Counted from the first letter of the stretch, positions 20,091 through 32,345 are shown. The stretch: DNA of 64,000 bases from Morella rubra (GCA_003952965.2 CM025856.1:11913082-11977081), one strand, 5' to 3'. The notes: a model not told the origin generated them from the sequence alone. Made by a program: numbers and translations.

Positions 20091-21310
20091 CACTACAACA
20101 AAATTAAAAACTGGAATTCCATCCCAAAAAACTTTTTGAGACAAAATCTGTCCGATGTCCCGATTGTCCCAACAAACCCGTTACAAAAAAAATTTTGAGA
20201 CCCAAAAAGTACCCTTTAGGGACGGGAAGACTCTTGCTCCAAAATAAATTAATCGTTTGAATATTTTAGAATGGATAGTTGAGGATTATGTTCGAATGTC
20301 TTTCGACGAAAAATATAAATTCGTTCAAAAATGCAAATAAATGTTTGAACAACCCTAAACTTTTTTTTATGTTCAATATTTAAGGTACCGTTCCAACGCT
20401 TTAAAATGGAACGTCCATGACCGTTCTTAATCGGTTAGACTGGGTTGACGTGAAAATCGTTCTGATGATTTCAAACAGAAAGTCGAAACAAGCTTGAACA
20501 TTTTATGACATTCAGCAAATATCGTTAAATCTGTTTGATATACCTATCAGGGAATAAAAAAGTTGTTTGAACATATGATGAACGAAAATGCGAAAGTTCG
20601 AAAACTATTTGAACATAGGGAAGTCACTTTGTATTTCAAACATTAAAACAGACATTAGAACAACATATTTTTATTTTTAAGAAATTTAAAAATATACAAT
20701 TAAATAATTAATCACAATATTTTTATTTAAAAATGTACAATTCCAATATTTAAAAATTATTCAAAATATATATTAAATAAAAAAAAATTAACAAAATGTA
20801 CAATTAAATAATTAATCACAATATTTGTAACAACTATATATAATACGCAATAAAAAAAAATCTATCTTAGCTGTTGAGTGCATCCTTGTCTGCGTGCATC
20901 CAACTCGCCGTGCATCAAAACTTTTTCCAACTCTACATGCATTCTTGTTTTCCAAATCAGAAATTGTAATCAATATAGCTTAAATAATTGACAAAAATAA
21001 TCATTAAAAAAAATTAGTGAATGAAAAATCAAATAACTTACCTATACATCTACTCGATGTCGTTTTCGGTAAAGGTGATCCAATATCAGCGTAGGGAAAG
21101 CTAAGGCCCCAAATAAGGTTGATGCAGCTGAAGGATTATATGTAATATGTTTACACCGATCGAATGTATTGTAATCTATCGAGCACATTCAAAACATTTT
21201 TTTTGTTAGGAAAATTAGAAGTTAAAATTATGCACAACAAATCTAAATTTAAGGTGTTGGCCTAAAATAGATTTATATCATTGTAACAATATTAACATCC
21301 ACATAATTTA
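20091..21310 (+). mobile_element. CACTA-like remnant (left end), internally deleted
   Basis: Starts CACTACAACAAAATT, the form of an En/Spm (CACTA) terminus, and continues with repeated 'gttcgaac/gtttgaac' motifs typical of subterminal regions. It aligns with 29671-30790. At about 21310 it jumps to sequence that in the other copy begins near 32345, so roughly 1.5 kb present there is missing here. No transposase and no matching right terminus were found. Confidence 0.5.
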
Positions 21311-22440
21311 TAACACAAAATTTGGCTAAAATTCTGGCTCAAAATGCCTTCCCAAAAAATCTGGCAGAAAAAGTCCACATATGGAAAGCAGAATTTTTGA
21401 ATTCCATTTCCAGAACCAAATATTGCATTTTGGTACCCACTCTTACTCCAAATATCAATGTTAGACATTTTGTACCCTCCCTCAAATTAGAGAAAAATTA
21501 AATTTTTTACACTTGAAATGACATTGTTCTTGACGACTTAATGTTAGACATCTTGTGTTTTGATTCTTATTGTGTTCTTTTGCACTGCCTGCCTATCTAT
21601 CTTTAACAATGATATTATCATTATTATATATTTTATATTCATCATGGGCTGAGCTCTGGTTAAACCAGAAAACCTTCGCTTGGCCCATTGGGTTTCAAAT
21701 AAGAAAAATTTCTTAAATATTATCCAGAAAGCTTAGTCAAGTTTAAACGTGAAAAATCATGAGAGAGAAAACAAAAAGCATGAGATATATTTGACAAAAG
21801 TTATGAAGCAAACAATTCAAAAAAAAAAAAAAAAAATAGAGATAATATCTGGCCCGTTGGTAAGTCTTGTTTCGCCCTTCACTTGGCTATTGTCCTTGTT
21901 TTGCCCTCCACTTTTCAACTGGAGTGTGCCTATGATTTTAAGTTCCCATCATTTTATAGTTTTTTTTTCAAATTCAAAATGATAGATATTCTTCATCTTG
22001 TGTTTAAGGGAAGTTATTTGAAATAATATTATATAAATATAAATTTGATATGATATCGTTGTCAATATCTATATATTCAAGTTTAAATATAAGAATATCC
22101 TTTCTATCATATTTTTTATTTTCTCTATAAATAAGACATTTACTATATATTTCTCTCATCTCTCCACATTATTATCTTTCAATTATGCACTCATTTATCT
22201 TTTTCTTCATCATGTTATAATTACTTATGCTCATTTTGGGTGTTAAAGATAAACGTCTAACAAATTTAAACTTATAAGAGCAACGTGTCTATATGGCTGT
22301 TGAGAAAGATGGCTAGAAAACTTTAATAGGGATGACGGGTAACAGCTTCTTCAAGCGTGAGATAATGTTAAAACTGATTGTAAAAACAATTGAGAAACAA
22401 TATCTCACCAAGAGTGATAAAAATAATGTGGACCAACATT
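21311..22440. repeat. DEFL 3'-flank unit, copy C
   Basis: Aligns with 12780-13900, 32345-33720 and 42810-43625. No gene. Confidence 0.6.
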
Positions 22441-22481
22441 TATTCATTCAATAACACCATAAGCAACAGAAAAGCGACCAC

Positions 22482-23370
22482 TTAACATTGGTAGGTACAA
22501 TCACACTGACTTGGAATACCAGGAGGTGGGAAGAGGGAGCACATTCCCACTCCATGGTATTCCTTTCGACACACTTCCCCACAGGTTCCGCGATCACTCT
22601 CACAGTCCCAAACTTTGTGGCACTCCCGTGCTTCCACCATTGGCACCATTTTCTGATCACCTGTAAATTATTCCCAATAACAGCTTCTCATAACTTTGAT
22701 CCAATGACGCTAAAACTATAATTTCAATATAACAATATTGCATCATTTGTCTTCTCAAGCGTTAGTGCAACGGTGGGGCATCGCCCTCTATAAACTCGAC
22801 GTATCAAATTAGAGTCACATGAGTACGAGATTGAAGTTCCTACCTTCCCGAACAACGCAAAGGAAAACTACCCTGCAGGACCTACGTCGTCCTAGACCGT
22901 CAAGGTAGCTTCCCTAATGGTGTAGACAATAACAAGGGGAGACTACCTTGCGAGGCCTACATCCTAGACTGGCAGGGTAACTTTCCCGATAGTTTAGACA
23001 ATATTACATCATTCAATGCAAATCAAATAGATATCAATTTTTCAATAGTGCATAGAAATTCTTAGTTCTTCTTCCAGAGAAGAAAAATGTTTTCATTAGC
23101 CTCCAATTTTCTCTCATTGCTAAGTAGAATTTTTTCATACCAAATGTTTCTGATTTGGTAGGTGAACCTGGTTTACTGATTTCACATACGGACAAAGTCG
23201 ATAAAGCATGAAGACTAGAGGACGAAAAGAATCATATAGAAAAGGATTTACAAACCACATTTAACAAATCACATCAAAAGGGGGCAAAATGCGACGGAAA
23301 GTTTGGAAATATTACCGCAGCTAGTCAGTAGGACGACAAGAACGAAGAACAAGGTAGAGGTTTTTCCCAT
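22482..23370 (-). CDS. defensin-like (DEFL) secreted peptide, copy C
   Basis: Exon 1 23316-23370, exon 2 22482-22660, 234 coding bases, 77 residues. The signal peptide is MGKTSTLFFVLVVLLTSC, with predicted cleavage after MVEA. The mature part runs RECHKVWDCESDRGTC, then GEVCRKEYHGVGMC, ending CDCTYQC. Its eight-cysteine spacing is identical to copy A. Donor TGCG|GTAATA, acceptor ATTACAG|GTGATC (with TTTACAG form 'aatttacag'). TATA-like 'caatatataaattg' at 23421-23434 and AATAAA at about 22439-22444 on the minus strand. All coding signals are intact. Against D it differs at three mature residues (R/L in VEA-x-EC, V/A before WDC, DR/GH in the C2-C3 loop). A role in defence or in reproductive or symbiotic signalling is possible for DEFLs, but nothing here decides which. 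Confidence 0.88.
22748..22999 (+). mobile_element. tRNA-like SINE in DEFL C intron (best preserved)
   Basis: 252 bases between direct repeats aatattgcatcatt (22734-22747) and aatattacatcatt (23000-23013). A-box-like 'gcgttagtgcaacggtgggg' near 22759, B-box-like 'aaattagagtcac' near 22805. The tail contains no poly-A. Confidence 0.75.
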
Positions 23371-24059
23371 CCTTGCTTAAGTGCGATGCTGTATGCTACT
23401 GTGAAGAGCATTTTGGGACCCAATTTATATATTGTTTAAGATATAACGGCTGGTGGAGTCAATCAATATCGTCTTAATATCCATATTCTTTCTAAGACAA
23501 AAATCGTGAACTTGCCATTCTATTCGGATTTTTTTTCCTATATCTACGCTTTATATTAATGAATCAAAACCAAATAAAGACCTTTTTTTTTTTTTTTTTT
23601 ATCGATCTACAAGAATGTAATTGCGTAGTAAAAAATAGGAAAGTACCGATTGAGAATCCTAACCTAATCATTACTTTCCATCGATATCGAGCTGAAGTTA
23701 AGAACTCCTATAGTGGTTTTCTTTTTCTAGGAAAATTCCAATAGTAATCGACACTTACAGTTTGTGATTTATATAGAGTTGAGTCTAATAGTTGCTAAGA
23801 AAAAAAACAAATAAGAAAAGAAAGAAGGAAAGTTTATTACTTCGGCTAATCCTTATATCCATTCATGTTTTGTCATTCACTATAAATATGAGAATTTCAA
23901 AAACATTTATTTTATTGATTCAAATTTTGAAATCACAGCTCTCACCTACTAAATATGGAGAAGTGCAAGTCTATATTTTCAACCATTGAACTATTGTCTT
24001 TGAAGACCCACGAATTTCTATTCTATTTTCCTCACTAAATTCAAAGTACTCTCATACCC
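23371..24059 (-). promoter_or_regulatory. upstream region of DEFL C, cut by an LTR element
   Basis: Collinear with the other upstream regions for about 690 bases, then interrupted at about 24060 by the copia element. The rest of the flank resumes near 28300. The TATA-like box is retained, so the core promoter lies inside the uninterrupted part. Confidence 0.5.
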
Positions 24060-24075
24060 ACGGGTGCTCTTCATA

Positions 24076-24363
24076 GAGAGGCACACAAAACGCAAATTTC
24101 TCTCAACCCACAGGTGCTCTTCACACACCGAACTCTCTCAATAGAGTTCACATTTATAGAGCGAACATCACCGTGTTAAATGGAGGAGAAATTTCTTCAA
24201 GATTTGCGGCTTGCAAATCTTCTCTTCGGTGCAATTACTCCTGTCAGAGGTGGCTGGAATTGTCAGATTTGCGGTTTGCAAATCCTGACTCTGTGGGGTG
24301 TGGATTTCACGCTTTGAGCTTGTCAAGATTTGCAGCCGCAAATCTTGACTCTTCACGCCAACA
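24076..24363 (-). repeat. copia 3' LTR, truncated
   Basis: Matches 27700-27980 closely, ending in CGCCAACA (TGTTGGCG on the element strand). The part equivalent to 27554-27690 is missing, and 'caggtgctcttc' is locally duplicated. Confidence 0.75.
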
Positions 24364-24529
24364 ATTCTCCCTCTCCATGCCACACAGAGGAGAATATATC
24401 CTGACATCTTCAATTAGAGGTGTTCATCTCAGCTATGTCCCATATAGCTCCACCTACGACAACATGTCAGCTGAAACCTTTAGTGCTCTCTTTGGAAGCC
24501 TCACCAACTCATACGTCTGATTCTTCTGT

Positions 24530-24640
24530 AAGGAAATCATTTCATCTTGCAACTCCTGTGCAAGGCATCTTGCATCTCCTATGCAAGGGACTCTTTTCAT
24601 CTTGCATCACCTGTGCAAGGCATCTTGCATCTCCTGAATC
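24530..24640. repeat. short tandem repeats within the copia element
   Basis: 'cttgcatctcctgtgcaagg'-like units repeat about four times with small changes. A second set, about 60-base units containing 'ggtggagtgggta' and 'ctcaacaccc', occupies 24800-25010 and recurs at 26040-26130. Confidence 0.6.
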
Positions 24641-25430
24641 AACATGTGAGTTTTGACTTCACAACAACTTTGTTGCTCCCCCTCATCAATAAGAAGAATA
24701 TAATCTGATTCTGGAAATTTCTTCGACGGGATCAGTGACAACCCTCTCTCCGTGGAGGATCATCAATTAGAGGAAGTTTATCATCACGTGATCGCTGTGA
24801 TGATCATACAGCTTCTGGTGGAACAGGTAACTCCTTCTGCTCAACACCCCTCTCTGCAACCTTTGGTGGAGTGGGTACATCTCCCCCTACTCAACACCCT
24901 CTTCTGCAGCCTCTAGTGGAGCGGGTAGCTGCACCCTTATGCTCGACACTCTCTTCTGCAACTTGGTGGAGTGATATCTTCTTCTCTCGCTCAACACCCT
25001 CCATCACCTTCCTCTTCTGGGGAACCGTCCTGCATTCCTTCAGTGTATGTGGCAAATTGAAGCCGTCCAGGACTGAATAATATCTGGAGCACTTTTTCAC
25101 CTGGGTTTGATAACCTTCTGAAGCGATCAGCTCCAGAATCCCACAACCTGTATCCAAATCTTCTGGTGGAGTTAGTAACTGTTCTTCCAACTCAACACCT
25201 ATCTCTGTAGCTTGGATACATGTGCAAACACTTGCACCCAATCACTCTCCAATGAGAGGAGGACATCTTTCTGTCAGACTACACTATCTCCGGAGCCTCA
25301 AGTTTCAACAAACCTGATAGTGTTTTGCTCATCAAGTAACAGGCTGCATATCTGTTACTATCACAAAGATATCGCTTTCAAAAGGGACCGTAGACCAAAG
25401 TATACCAGGCTCAATAACTTTGATCTTCTC

Positions 25431-25922
25431 CTACATATGGACTAGACTCTTTTTCTGCAAAGGGTTGGGCGCTTTCGTTCGGTTCTCCTGGATGCACACT
25501 TTCTCTGCCAATGTTGACAACCCTTTCTCCCTCATGTGTCTGAGTCTCTTGTGCCACAGATTTGGAGATGCCTCACCTTCACCCGCTTTGAGGCCATCAT
25601 CACATATCTTCACATGAGTTGGGAATATCACGCCACAATAAGCGACAACCACAATACCTTTCATCAACTTCCAGGTATCGTTGCTGAAGCGGTTGTCGTA
25701 GCCCTGGCGGTAAAGGGCTGACACAAACATTGGATTAGCCAGAGGTTTGGCACATATATAACACCATGGTACAGGATACATGGGTCTTTTCTGATCGCTT
25801 ACACCTGCGATCTCAGAGGAACTGGAGTTTCCTCTTTTCACTGTACCATAGTCTCCGGCTCCATACATCATCAAGAAGTCTTTGCGAGGAGCGACGTGGT
25901 AGGAAGCTGCTGTGTCTACCAC
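25431..25922 (-). pseudogene. copia protease and GAG-pre-integrase region
   Basis: Reads MVDTAASYHVAPRKDF, in which DTA is the aspartic protease active site (D-S/T-G/A). About 110 residues on it reads LWHKRLRHMREKGLSTLAEK, the GAG-pre-integrase motif (W-H-x-R-L-x-H) that normally precedes the integrase zinc finger. The frame ends soon after (SLVHM, stop), and the HHCC finger and DDE core are not seen. It belongs to the TNT1-like copia group. Confidence 0.8.
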
Positions 25923-26155
25923 CCATTCTGCATCCTGACTTGCAACATGAACATAACCTTCTTCAAAATCTCTAGGAAGAGTGAATAAACTTTCACCATC
26001 TCCCTCTTTAAGGCTGGTTGCTAGCCTTCATTTTCTCCAACTTTTGGTGGAGGAGGTGACAATGCCTTCTACTCAACACCCTGTGCATCTGTTGAAATGT
26101 CTGTGGAGGAGGAGATGCACGCTCTACTCAACACCACATGCCATCTCCTGCAGCT

Positions 26156-26994
26156 TCATGCACAATCTCCAGGAAGAGAGACTAAAGCTTCTCCATCTTC
26201 CTTATTGCTGGACTGGCCTTGCTCCTGATGTATCCTCCAGCAGTTCTTCTTCATGTGGCCTTCAATGCCACAAAAGAAACATTTGACCTTGTCCTTTTGA
26301 TCACTGCCTGGATTCTGGGGTCTACCTCTGTTTCGACCTCTGCCTCTACTTCTCCATCTACCACTTCTTTGGTGCATTCCTTCTGCAACAAAGGCATCTG
26401 ACTGTTCCGTACCAGCTTCCTTCCTTCTGGCTTCCTCATTAAACAAGGCATCCTTCACCATCACCATGGTAAGTTTGCCGCCTGGAGCCGAATTGCTGAG
26501 AGAAACCACTAATGTATCCCAGCTGTCTGGTAGAGAACTGAGAATGAGCATAGCTTGTTCTTCATCCCCAACTTTCAACTCTACTAACGGAAGTTGGTTC
26601 ACCAGGTTCTAGAACTCACTAGTGTGTTCTGCTACAGAGGTGTCGCTCTTCAACTTTAGATTGACAAGACGCCTCATCAATAACACCTTATTCCGAGCGG
26701 TCTTGGCCTGATACATACTCCAGCTTCTGCCACAGGACGTATGCATCTGTCTCCTGGCAACATGATGAAACACACTATGGTCGATCCATTGTCTGATCTG
26801 ACCAATAGTTCTCCTGTGCATTTTTCTCCAATCTTTCTCTTGGCGTCGCGGCTGGTTTCACACCTTTTCTCTCTATTGGATCAAACAGATCCATGCAATT
26901 TAAGAGGTCCTCCATCCTGGGTCTCCAAAATGTGTAGTTGGACGCCGTAAGATTGATCATTCCACCGAACCTGAATTCGCCATTGATTCTACCT
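26156..26994 (-). pseudogene. copia gag with CCHC zinc knuckle
   Basis: N-terminal part (26960-26775) begins MINLTASNYTFWRPRMEDLL, the usual copia gag start. After a frameshift it continues SMYQAKTARNKVLLMRRLVN, then an in-frame TAG (TSEF-stop-NLVNQLP, from CAG) near 26609. The last part reads LPDSWDTLVVSLSNSAPGGK, a basic R/G-rich stretch, and CFFCGIEGHMKKNC, a C-x2-C-x4-H-x4-C zinc knuckle. At least one nonsense codon and one frameshift make it inactive. Confidence 0.85.
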
Positions 26995-27553
26995 ATATCT
27001 GAGGCTCAAATGGCTTGTTGCTCTACGTTAGGAGTAGAATCTCGTAATAGAATATTCCAGCCCAAAAAGGACAAAATTGGGCCCAAAATACACAAAATTC
27101 AAATCTAGAATATTCCTTCCAGAAACAGAATATTCTGTCCATCTTAACGAATATGGGTGACGTTAACGGTTACCGTTACCATTAACTTGGCGAGTTGACT
27201 AGCCCAACTCGATCTGACTTGGCCTGACTCGCCGAGTTGACTTGGCGACTCGTTCAAACTCGGACCGTACCTTTCCAACCCAGCGCGTGGCGCTCTTTTT
27301 CTGAGAGCGTGACAGCATGTGTAGTGTCTTTCCGGCGGCTGGCAACGCGTGGGGAGAGTGGGCACACACGCAGAAACTTCTATCCCACATGTGGGCACGT
27401 TCGGTGTCCGTTTGACCCCTGGTTTGTACCGTTGTGCTCTTCTCGTTGCGAGGAATTCCCAGTTAGCTCCAAAATCTCATTTGGACACAGATCGGGTCTC
27501 GCTGAATACAAAAACGAAACTTTCGGCCACCTGCCGGGCTCTAACACCACTTA

Positions 27554-27980
27554 TTGAGCACGGAACAGGAATCACAAACACACTGAGGCCAATATTTAAC
27601 GTGTTCTGCAATTGCCTACATCCATGGAGGAGAGTATTTTGATTTCACTCGCCGAATCAAAACTTTACAAACTCTCAACTTTCACACTACACATTTCCTC
27701 TCAATTTCTCTTAACCCACAGGTGCTCTTCGTAGAAAGGCACACCGAACTCTCTCAATAGAGTTCGCATTTATAGAGCAAACATCACCGTGTTAAATGGA
27801 GGAGAAATTTCTTCAAGATTTGAGGGTTGCAAATCTTCTCTTCGGTGCAATTACTCCTGTCAGAGGTGGCTGGAATTGTCAGGATTTTCGGTTCGCAAAT
27901 CCTAACTTTGTGGGGTGTGGATTTCGCACTTTGAGCTTATCAAGATTTGCAACCGCAAATCTTGATTCTTCACGCCAACA
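27554..27980 (-). repeat. copia 5' LTR
   Basis: 427 bases bounded by TG...CA (TGTTGGCG at the high end; TGAGCACGG read on the + strand at the low end), with the Met-tRNA-type primer site four bases inside. Holds short 'aagatttgcagccgcaaat'-like inverted motifs, also present in the other LTR. Confidence 0.8.
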
Positions 27981-29670
27981 ATAGACACAATAATTAATAG
28001 ATCCTGCACCCTTTAATGTTGTCCATATTTGCTTATATAAAAGTTTGGGTGTAGAGGATATCAAGAGACTGGATTCCCTCCTAAGGAAGGATTTTCGAAT
28101 GTGTCCTACAGGATGGACTGCGTTCACCTAAAAAATCTAACGATCTTAATTAACCCACGTCATTTAATGAATAATATGGCTTGCACAAGTGTACTCAGAT
28201 TAGTTTAAACTCATTAAATGACGTGGATTAATTAAGACCGTTAAATTTTTTAGATGAAATTCAGTTCATCCCTTAGGACACCTTTGAAAACCCCTCCTTA
28301 GGAGAAAATCCGTACCTAAATCTCAATCCTTTGAATATGATATAGAAGTAAATCCTTGGAAGACATTGCATATCTAAATACAAAGAAGTTATTTGATTCT
28401 CGACTTCCCAACTAGAATTTGCCCTTACTTTTATTCCGTAATTATTCATTGGTATAAGTGTAATATACTGCGACAGATTGTATAGTTGTGTGGATGTGTG
28501 CATGAGAACTCTGGGTTTTTTTTTGTGATACCCCATGCCAAGCTTGACCTGCTGTAATTGCCAACACCAGGCATGTCGTGTTGTAGTTGGCGTTCCTTTT
28601 CTTATAGACAATTTCCCAAGAAAAAAAGATTCCCAGCTCTTACGCCGTACACTTTGGTTTTTATTTTTATTTTTTGTAGTGAGTGCTATTAGTGTCATTA
28701 GTGTCCAGAGCTTCACACGGGATTAATTTCTTAGTTTGTACAGTCATCTCTTGTCTCATATAAATGGGATAATTATTAACTTATAGACTATAAGAATGAA
28801 CCCAAAAAATTAGTAACACCGTAGAGATTTTGAACTTGAGATTTTGGAAGGAGTAAACTCGTAAGTCTCAAGCAGTGACGGAGCTAAAATTTTACTTTAG
28901 GGGGGTCGGATTTATAAATGTGATTATATTCTATATATAAAGCATGATACTTTATAACCATGAATTTGCAAATATATGAGACTAAATAAACTTTAATATT
29001 ACACGAAGATATGAATATAGAGACTGGTGAAAAATAAATCAAAACTTACTACTAAATATTTTATACTGAAAAAATAAAAATCAGTTAATTATAATTACTA
29101 TTCCGTGAAGAAAAAGAAGAAGCAGGTTACTAGTAGCTTTAAACGCGTTTTCGCTGTTTATTGGTTGCTTTGGGAAGTACATATATAGATAGTTTGAATT
29201 TAGACTGTCGGTGATTAAAAAAAAAAGAATTTAGACTTTCGGCAGAAATTTAAAGATTAAGACAGAAGAAAATCTAACGGCATGGCAGGAAGAAAAGAAT
29301 AAGCAAAAAAAGAAGCTGAAAGGAGACTAACATGTAACACTAGAAAAGAAATTTTTTTAAAGACGATGCGACTTGGGACAACTTTGTTTTTTTCTTCTAA
29401 GCATGACTTGAGACCAAAAGAAAAATACGTACGTAAGACATATCTATGTTTTATTAACTTTAATATCTAATAGTAATATGTTTGAAATTTTTTTTATAAA
29501 AAAAAAGATTTTGAGATGGTGTCGGGCCCCACATATTTTGACTGCACACCCTTTTCGAAGTTCAAATCAAGCCGAAGTTAGAACATAAACGTCGGTGCTG
29601 AAGTACAACAAGATTTACGGGTTGAACATTTGAGAGTAAAAAAACAGTAGGGGCTTAGTCCTCATGTTAT
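27981..29670. repeat. DEFL upstream flank unit, C side (resumed)
   Basis: Bases from about 28320 align with 18870-20090 and continue the flank interrupted by the copia element. 27981-28300 is private here and contains an inverted pair around 28130-28260 ('cccacgtcatttaatga' / 'tcattaaatgacgtgg'). 28873-29100 resembles a decayed hAT end ('cagtgacggagctaaaattt'). No gene. Confidence 0.5.
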
Positions 29671-32345
29671 CACTACAATAAAATTAAGCTTTTGGGACGA
29701 ATTTTCCATTCCAAAATATGGGAATTTCTTCCATCATCCCGGCTGTCCCAACAAATTTGTTACGAAAGGCCATCCAAAAAAGTATCTTTTGAGATGGAAA
29801 GGCTTCCATACCAAAATAAAATTATCGTTCGAATATTTTAGATCGAACCGTTGAGTTTAATAATACAAATAAACGTTCCAACAACCCTAAAATTTTTTTA
29901 TATGCAATATTTAAGATACTGGTCCAACACTTTAAAATGGAACATTCGTAACCGTTCTTAATCGGTTACGACAGTTGATGTGAAAACAGTTCAGACGATT
30001 TCAAATGGAAGGTGGAAACAAGTTCGAACATTTTATGATGTTCCAATGGATATCATTAAATCTTTCGATATACCGATAGGGGAATAAAAAAGCTATTGTT
30101 CGAACATGTTATGAACAGAAATACAAAAGTTCGAATATTGTTCGGACATACAGGAGGCAAGTTGTATTTCGAACATTAAAACAAATGTTAGAATGACATA
30201 TTTTTATTTTTTACGAAATTAAAAATTTCTAGAAAATTCAAAAATATATTATTAAATAAAAAAATTAATTAACAAAATATACAATTAAATAATTAATCAC
30301 AATATTCAAAACAATCAAAATATAATACGCAATACAAAAAATAATATATCTTTGACATCGAGTGCATCCAACTTTGCATGTGTCAAAACTTTTTCTAACT
30401 CTGCGTGCATCCTTATCTTCCTAAATTACAAATTGTAATCAATATAACGCTTAAATAATTGACAAAAATAATAATTAAAAAAATCAGTTGAATGAAAAAA
30501 TCAAATAACTTACCTATACATCTACTCGATATCGTTTTCGGAGAAGGTGATCCATGTCAGCGTAGAAAAAGCTAAGGTCCTAGACAAGGCTGATGCAGCT
30601 GAAGGATTATGTGTAACATGTTTACACTGATCAAATTTATTGTGATCTATCACGCATGTTCAAAATGTTTTTTTTTTTTTCTTTTTAGGAAAATTAGAAA
30701 CTTTACATTATGCACAACAAATCTAAATAAAAAACTGTTGGACCTGAAATAGATTTCCATCACTGTAACAATATTAACATCCACATGAAACCAATGGAGA
30801 GAATAACAAAAGCTGATACAACATTTTCCAAACCAACATCTTTCATTATATGGAAAGAAATAAAGAGTAATACTCTGGTCAGTAAGGCCGAACATCTGAA
30901 AACTTTTTAGTCACACATCAGACCTACAAAATAGTTCTTTGCATGTTCTAGTTTGGAAGGAAATAATTGCTTTTTAGGTCGAATATGTGGCCAAAATTTT
31001 TTCAGAAGTCTGGCCTTACTAACTAGATTATTGCTCTCTATTTTTTTCCATACAATGAAAAATGTTAGTTTGAAAAATATTGTATAAGCTTTTATTATTC
31101 TCTCCACTAGTTTCATGTGGATGTTAATATTGTTACAGTGATGCGAATGCATTTGAGGCCCAACACCTTAAATTTAGATTTTGTTGTGCATAGTTTTAAA
31201 CTTCTAAGTTTTCAAAAAAAAATAAAATTGAATATGTTTGAATAACTACAATACAGTCAAACGATATTAAGTTATCGTTCGAACGTATTTGTTATCCTGT
31301 AAATGAACCATTTTAGCAATTTGTTCAAACGAAAATTTTATAGTGTTTGAACGTTCCACAAAACCCATGATAAACAGCAACCTAAAATCTCTCAATGAAT
31401 CCCAAAAACTTATTTTTTTTACTCCTAAAACATGCACTCAACATCCCTAAACACTTATGAAACTAACCATAAGAATTTCAACATAAAGTTTGTTCACAAA
31501 TCCAAATCACAAAAAAAAAAAAAATAAACAAATGAAAAAATAAATCTATACCTAAAAAACTAAGAAATTCATTAATAAAGATAATAAATCTTACCTCTAA
31601 AACAAAAAGAAGCTCCATTTGAGTATTTTCTGACAACAATATAAAGACAATAAAAGTAAGATTTCAATAGGGAAAAAAAAGAAAAAAAAATTAAGGCGAA
31701 TTTATGGTGTTTTGAGAGTGTGGATGAAATGAGGTCTTGCGGTCGAATGTGGTATTTGAGTTTGTGGTTTCCGTTCGAGCGTGTCTTGGTATGTTATAAT
31801 GTTTCGCCAAAAAATGGGTGGGAAAAAAGCCCAAGTATCGTTCGACCTCATTTTTCGAACACTTTAACGATTCATTGTTATTTGAATGATGTCATTAGTT
31901 TTCAAAATAGTTCTAATGTTTATTGAAACAATGTTCAAACATTTTTTAGAAAATGAAATAACATCATTTCATGATTTTTAGCTTTCATTCAAATTATACT
32001 TTTTCGTTAAAACAATACGCCAAAAAGCATTGGCAAAAAAACGCTCTTAAAATACTATTCCAACATTTTTTTCACACGCTCGAACGATTCTCTTTCCATA
32101 TGAACGACATTGTCTTAGTTTTTGAATAACATTCTAACGGTTATTGATGTATCGCTCGAATTTTTTTTATAGCTTATACGACGTCGTTTCATGAGTTTTA
32201 CGGTTTGAACGGTATTTATATGTTCAAACGTTTTTGGAATAATTTAAATAATATGTACAAGGTACTATATATTACATATAAATGTATAAGGTACTATATA
32301 TAACATATATAAAATGTATAAGGCACTATTATAAATTAATTGATG
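29671..32345 (+). mobile_element. CACTA-like remnant, longer copy
   Basis: Starts CACTACAATAAAATT and carries many 'ttcgaac' motifs on both strands to about 32240, as expected of CACTA subterminal DNA. It is the undeleted counterpart of 20091-21310. No transposase frame was found, and I could not find a GTAGTG right terminus. Confidence 0.5.
30650..31240. repeat. long near-perfect inverted repeat (foldback)
   Basis: The left arm (about 30650-30927) and right arm (about 30975-31240) are reverse complements with scattered mismatches. Pairs include 'aacaatattaacatccacat' with 'atgtggatgttaatattgtt', and 'agtaaggccgaac' with 'gtctggccttact'. The loop is about 50 bases. A transcript would form a ~270-bp hairpin. 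Copy C's CACTA remnant has only the outer part of the left arm. Confidence 0.8.

Larger units (their letters stand above)
24060..27980 (-). mobile_element. Ty1/copia element with gag-protease only
   Basis: Minus-strand LTR element inserted into the DEFL C upstream flank. From 27980 downwards: 5' LTR (27554-27980), primer site TGGTGTTAGAGCC (27537-27549), decayed gag (about 26994-26156), protease and GAG-pre-integrase region (25922-25431), a repeat-rich region (25241-24800), purine tract just before the 3' LTR (24364-24380), and 3' LTR (24363 to about 24076, truncated). Integrase, reverse transcriptase and RNase H are not found, so it is a gutted, non-autonomous copy. No target duplication is visible because the left end is truncated. 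Confidence 0.8.

Noticed and set aside
22448-22660. Minus-strand 70-codon frame reading KWCQWWKHGSATKFGTVRV...
   Set aside because: Wrong phase through DEFL exon 2. The splice acceptor and conserved cysteines fix a different frame.
24173-24520. + strand 115-codon frame over the copia LTR
   Set aside because: It lies in LTR sequence and the inner repeats. The element's genes run on the minus strand.
27144-27642. Frames of about 100 codons on both strands near the copia primer site
   Set aside because: Untranslated leader between LTR and gag, GC-rich, so chance frames are expected. No similarity.
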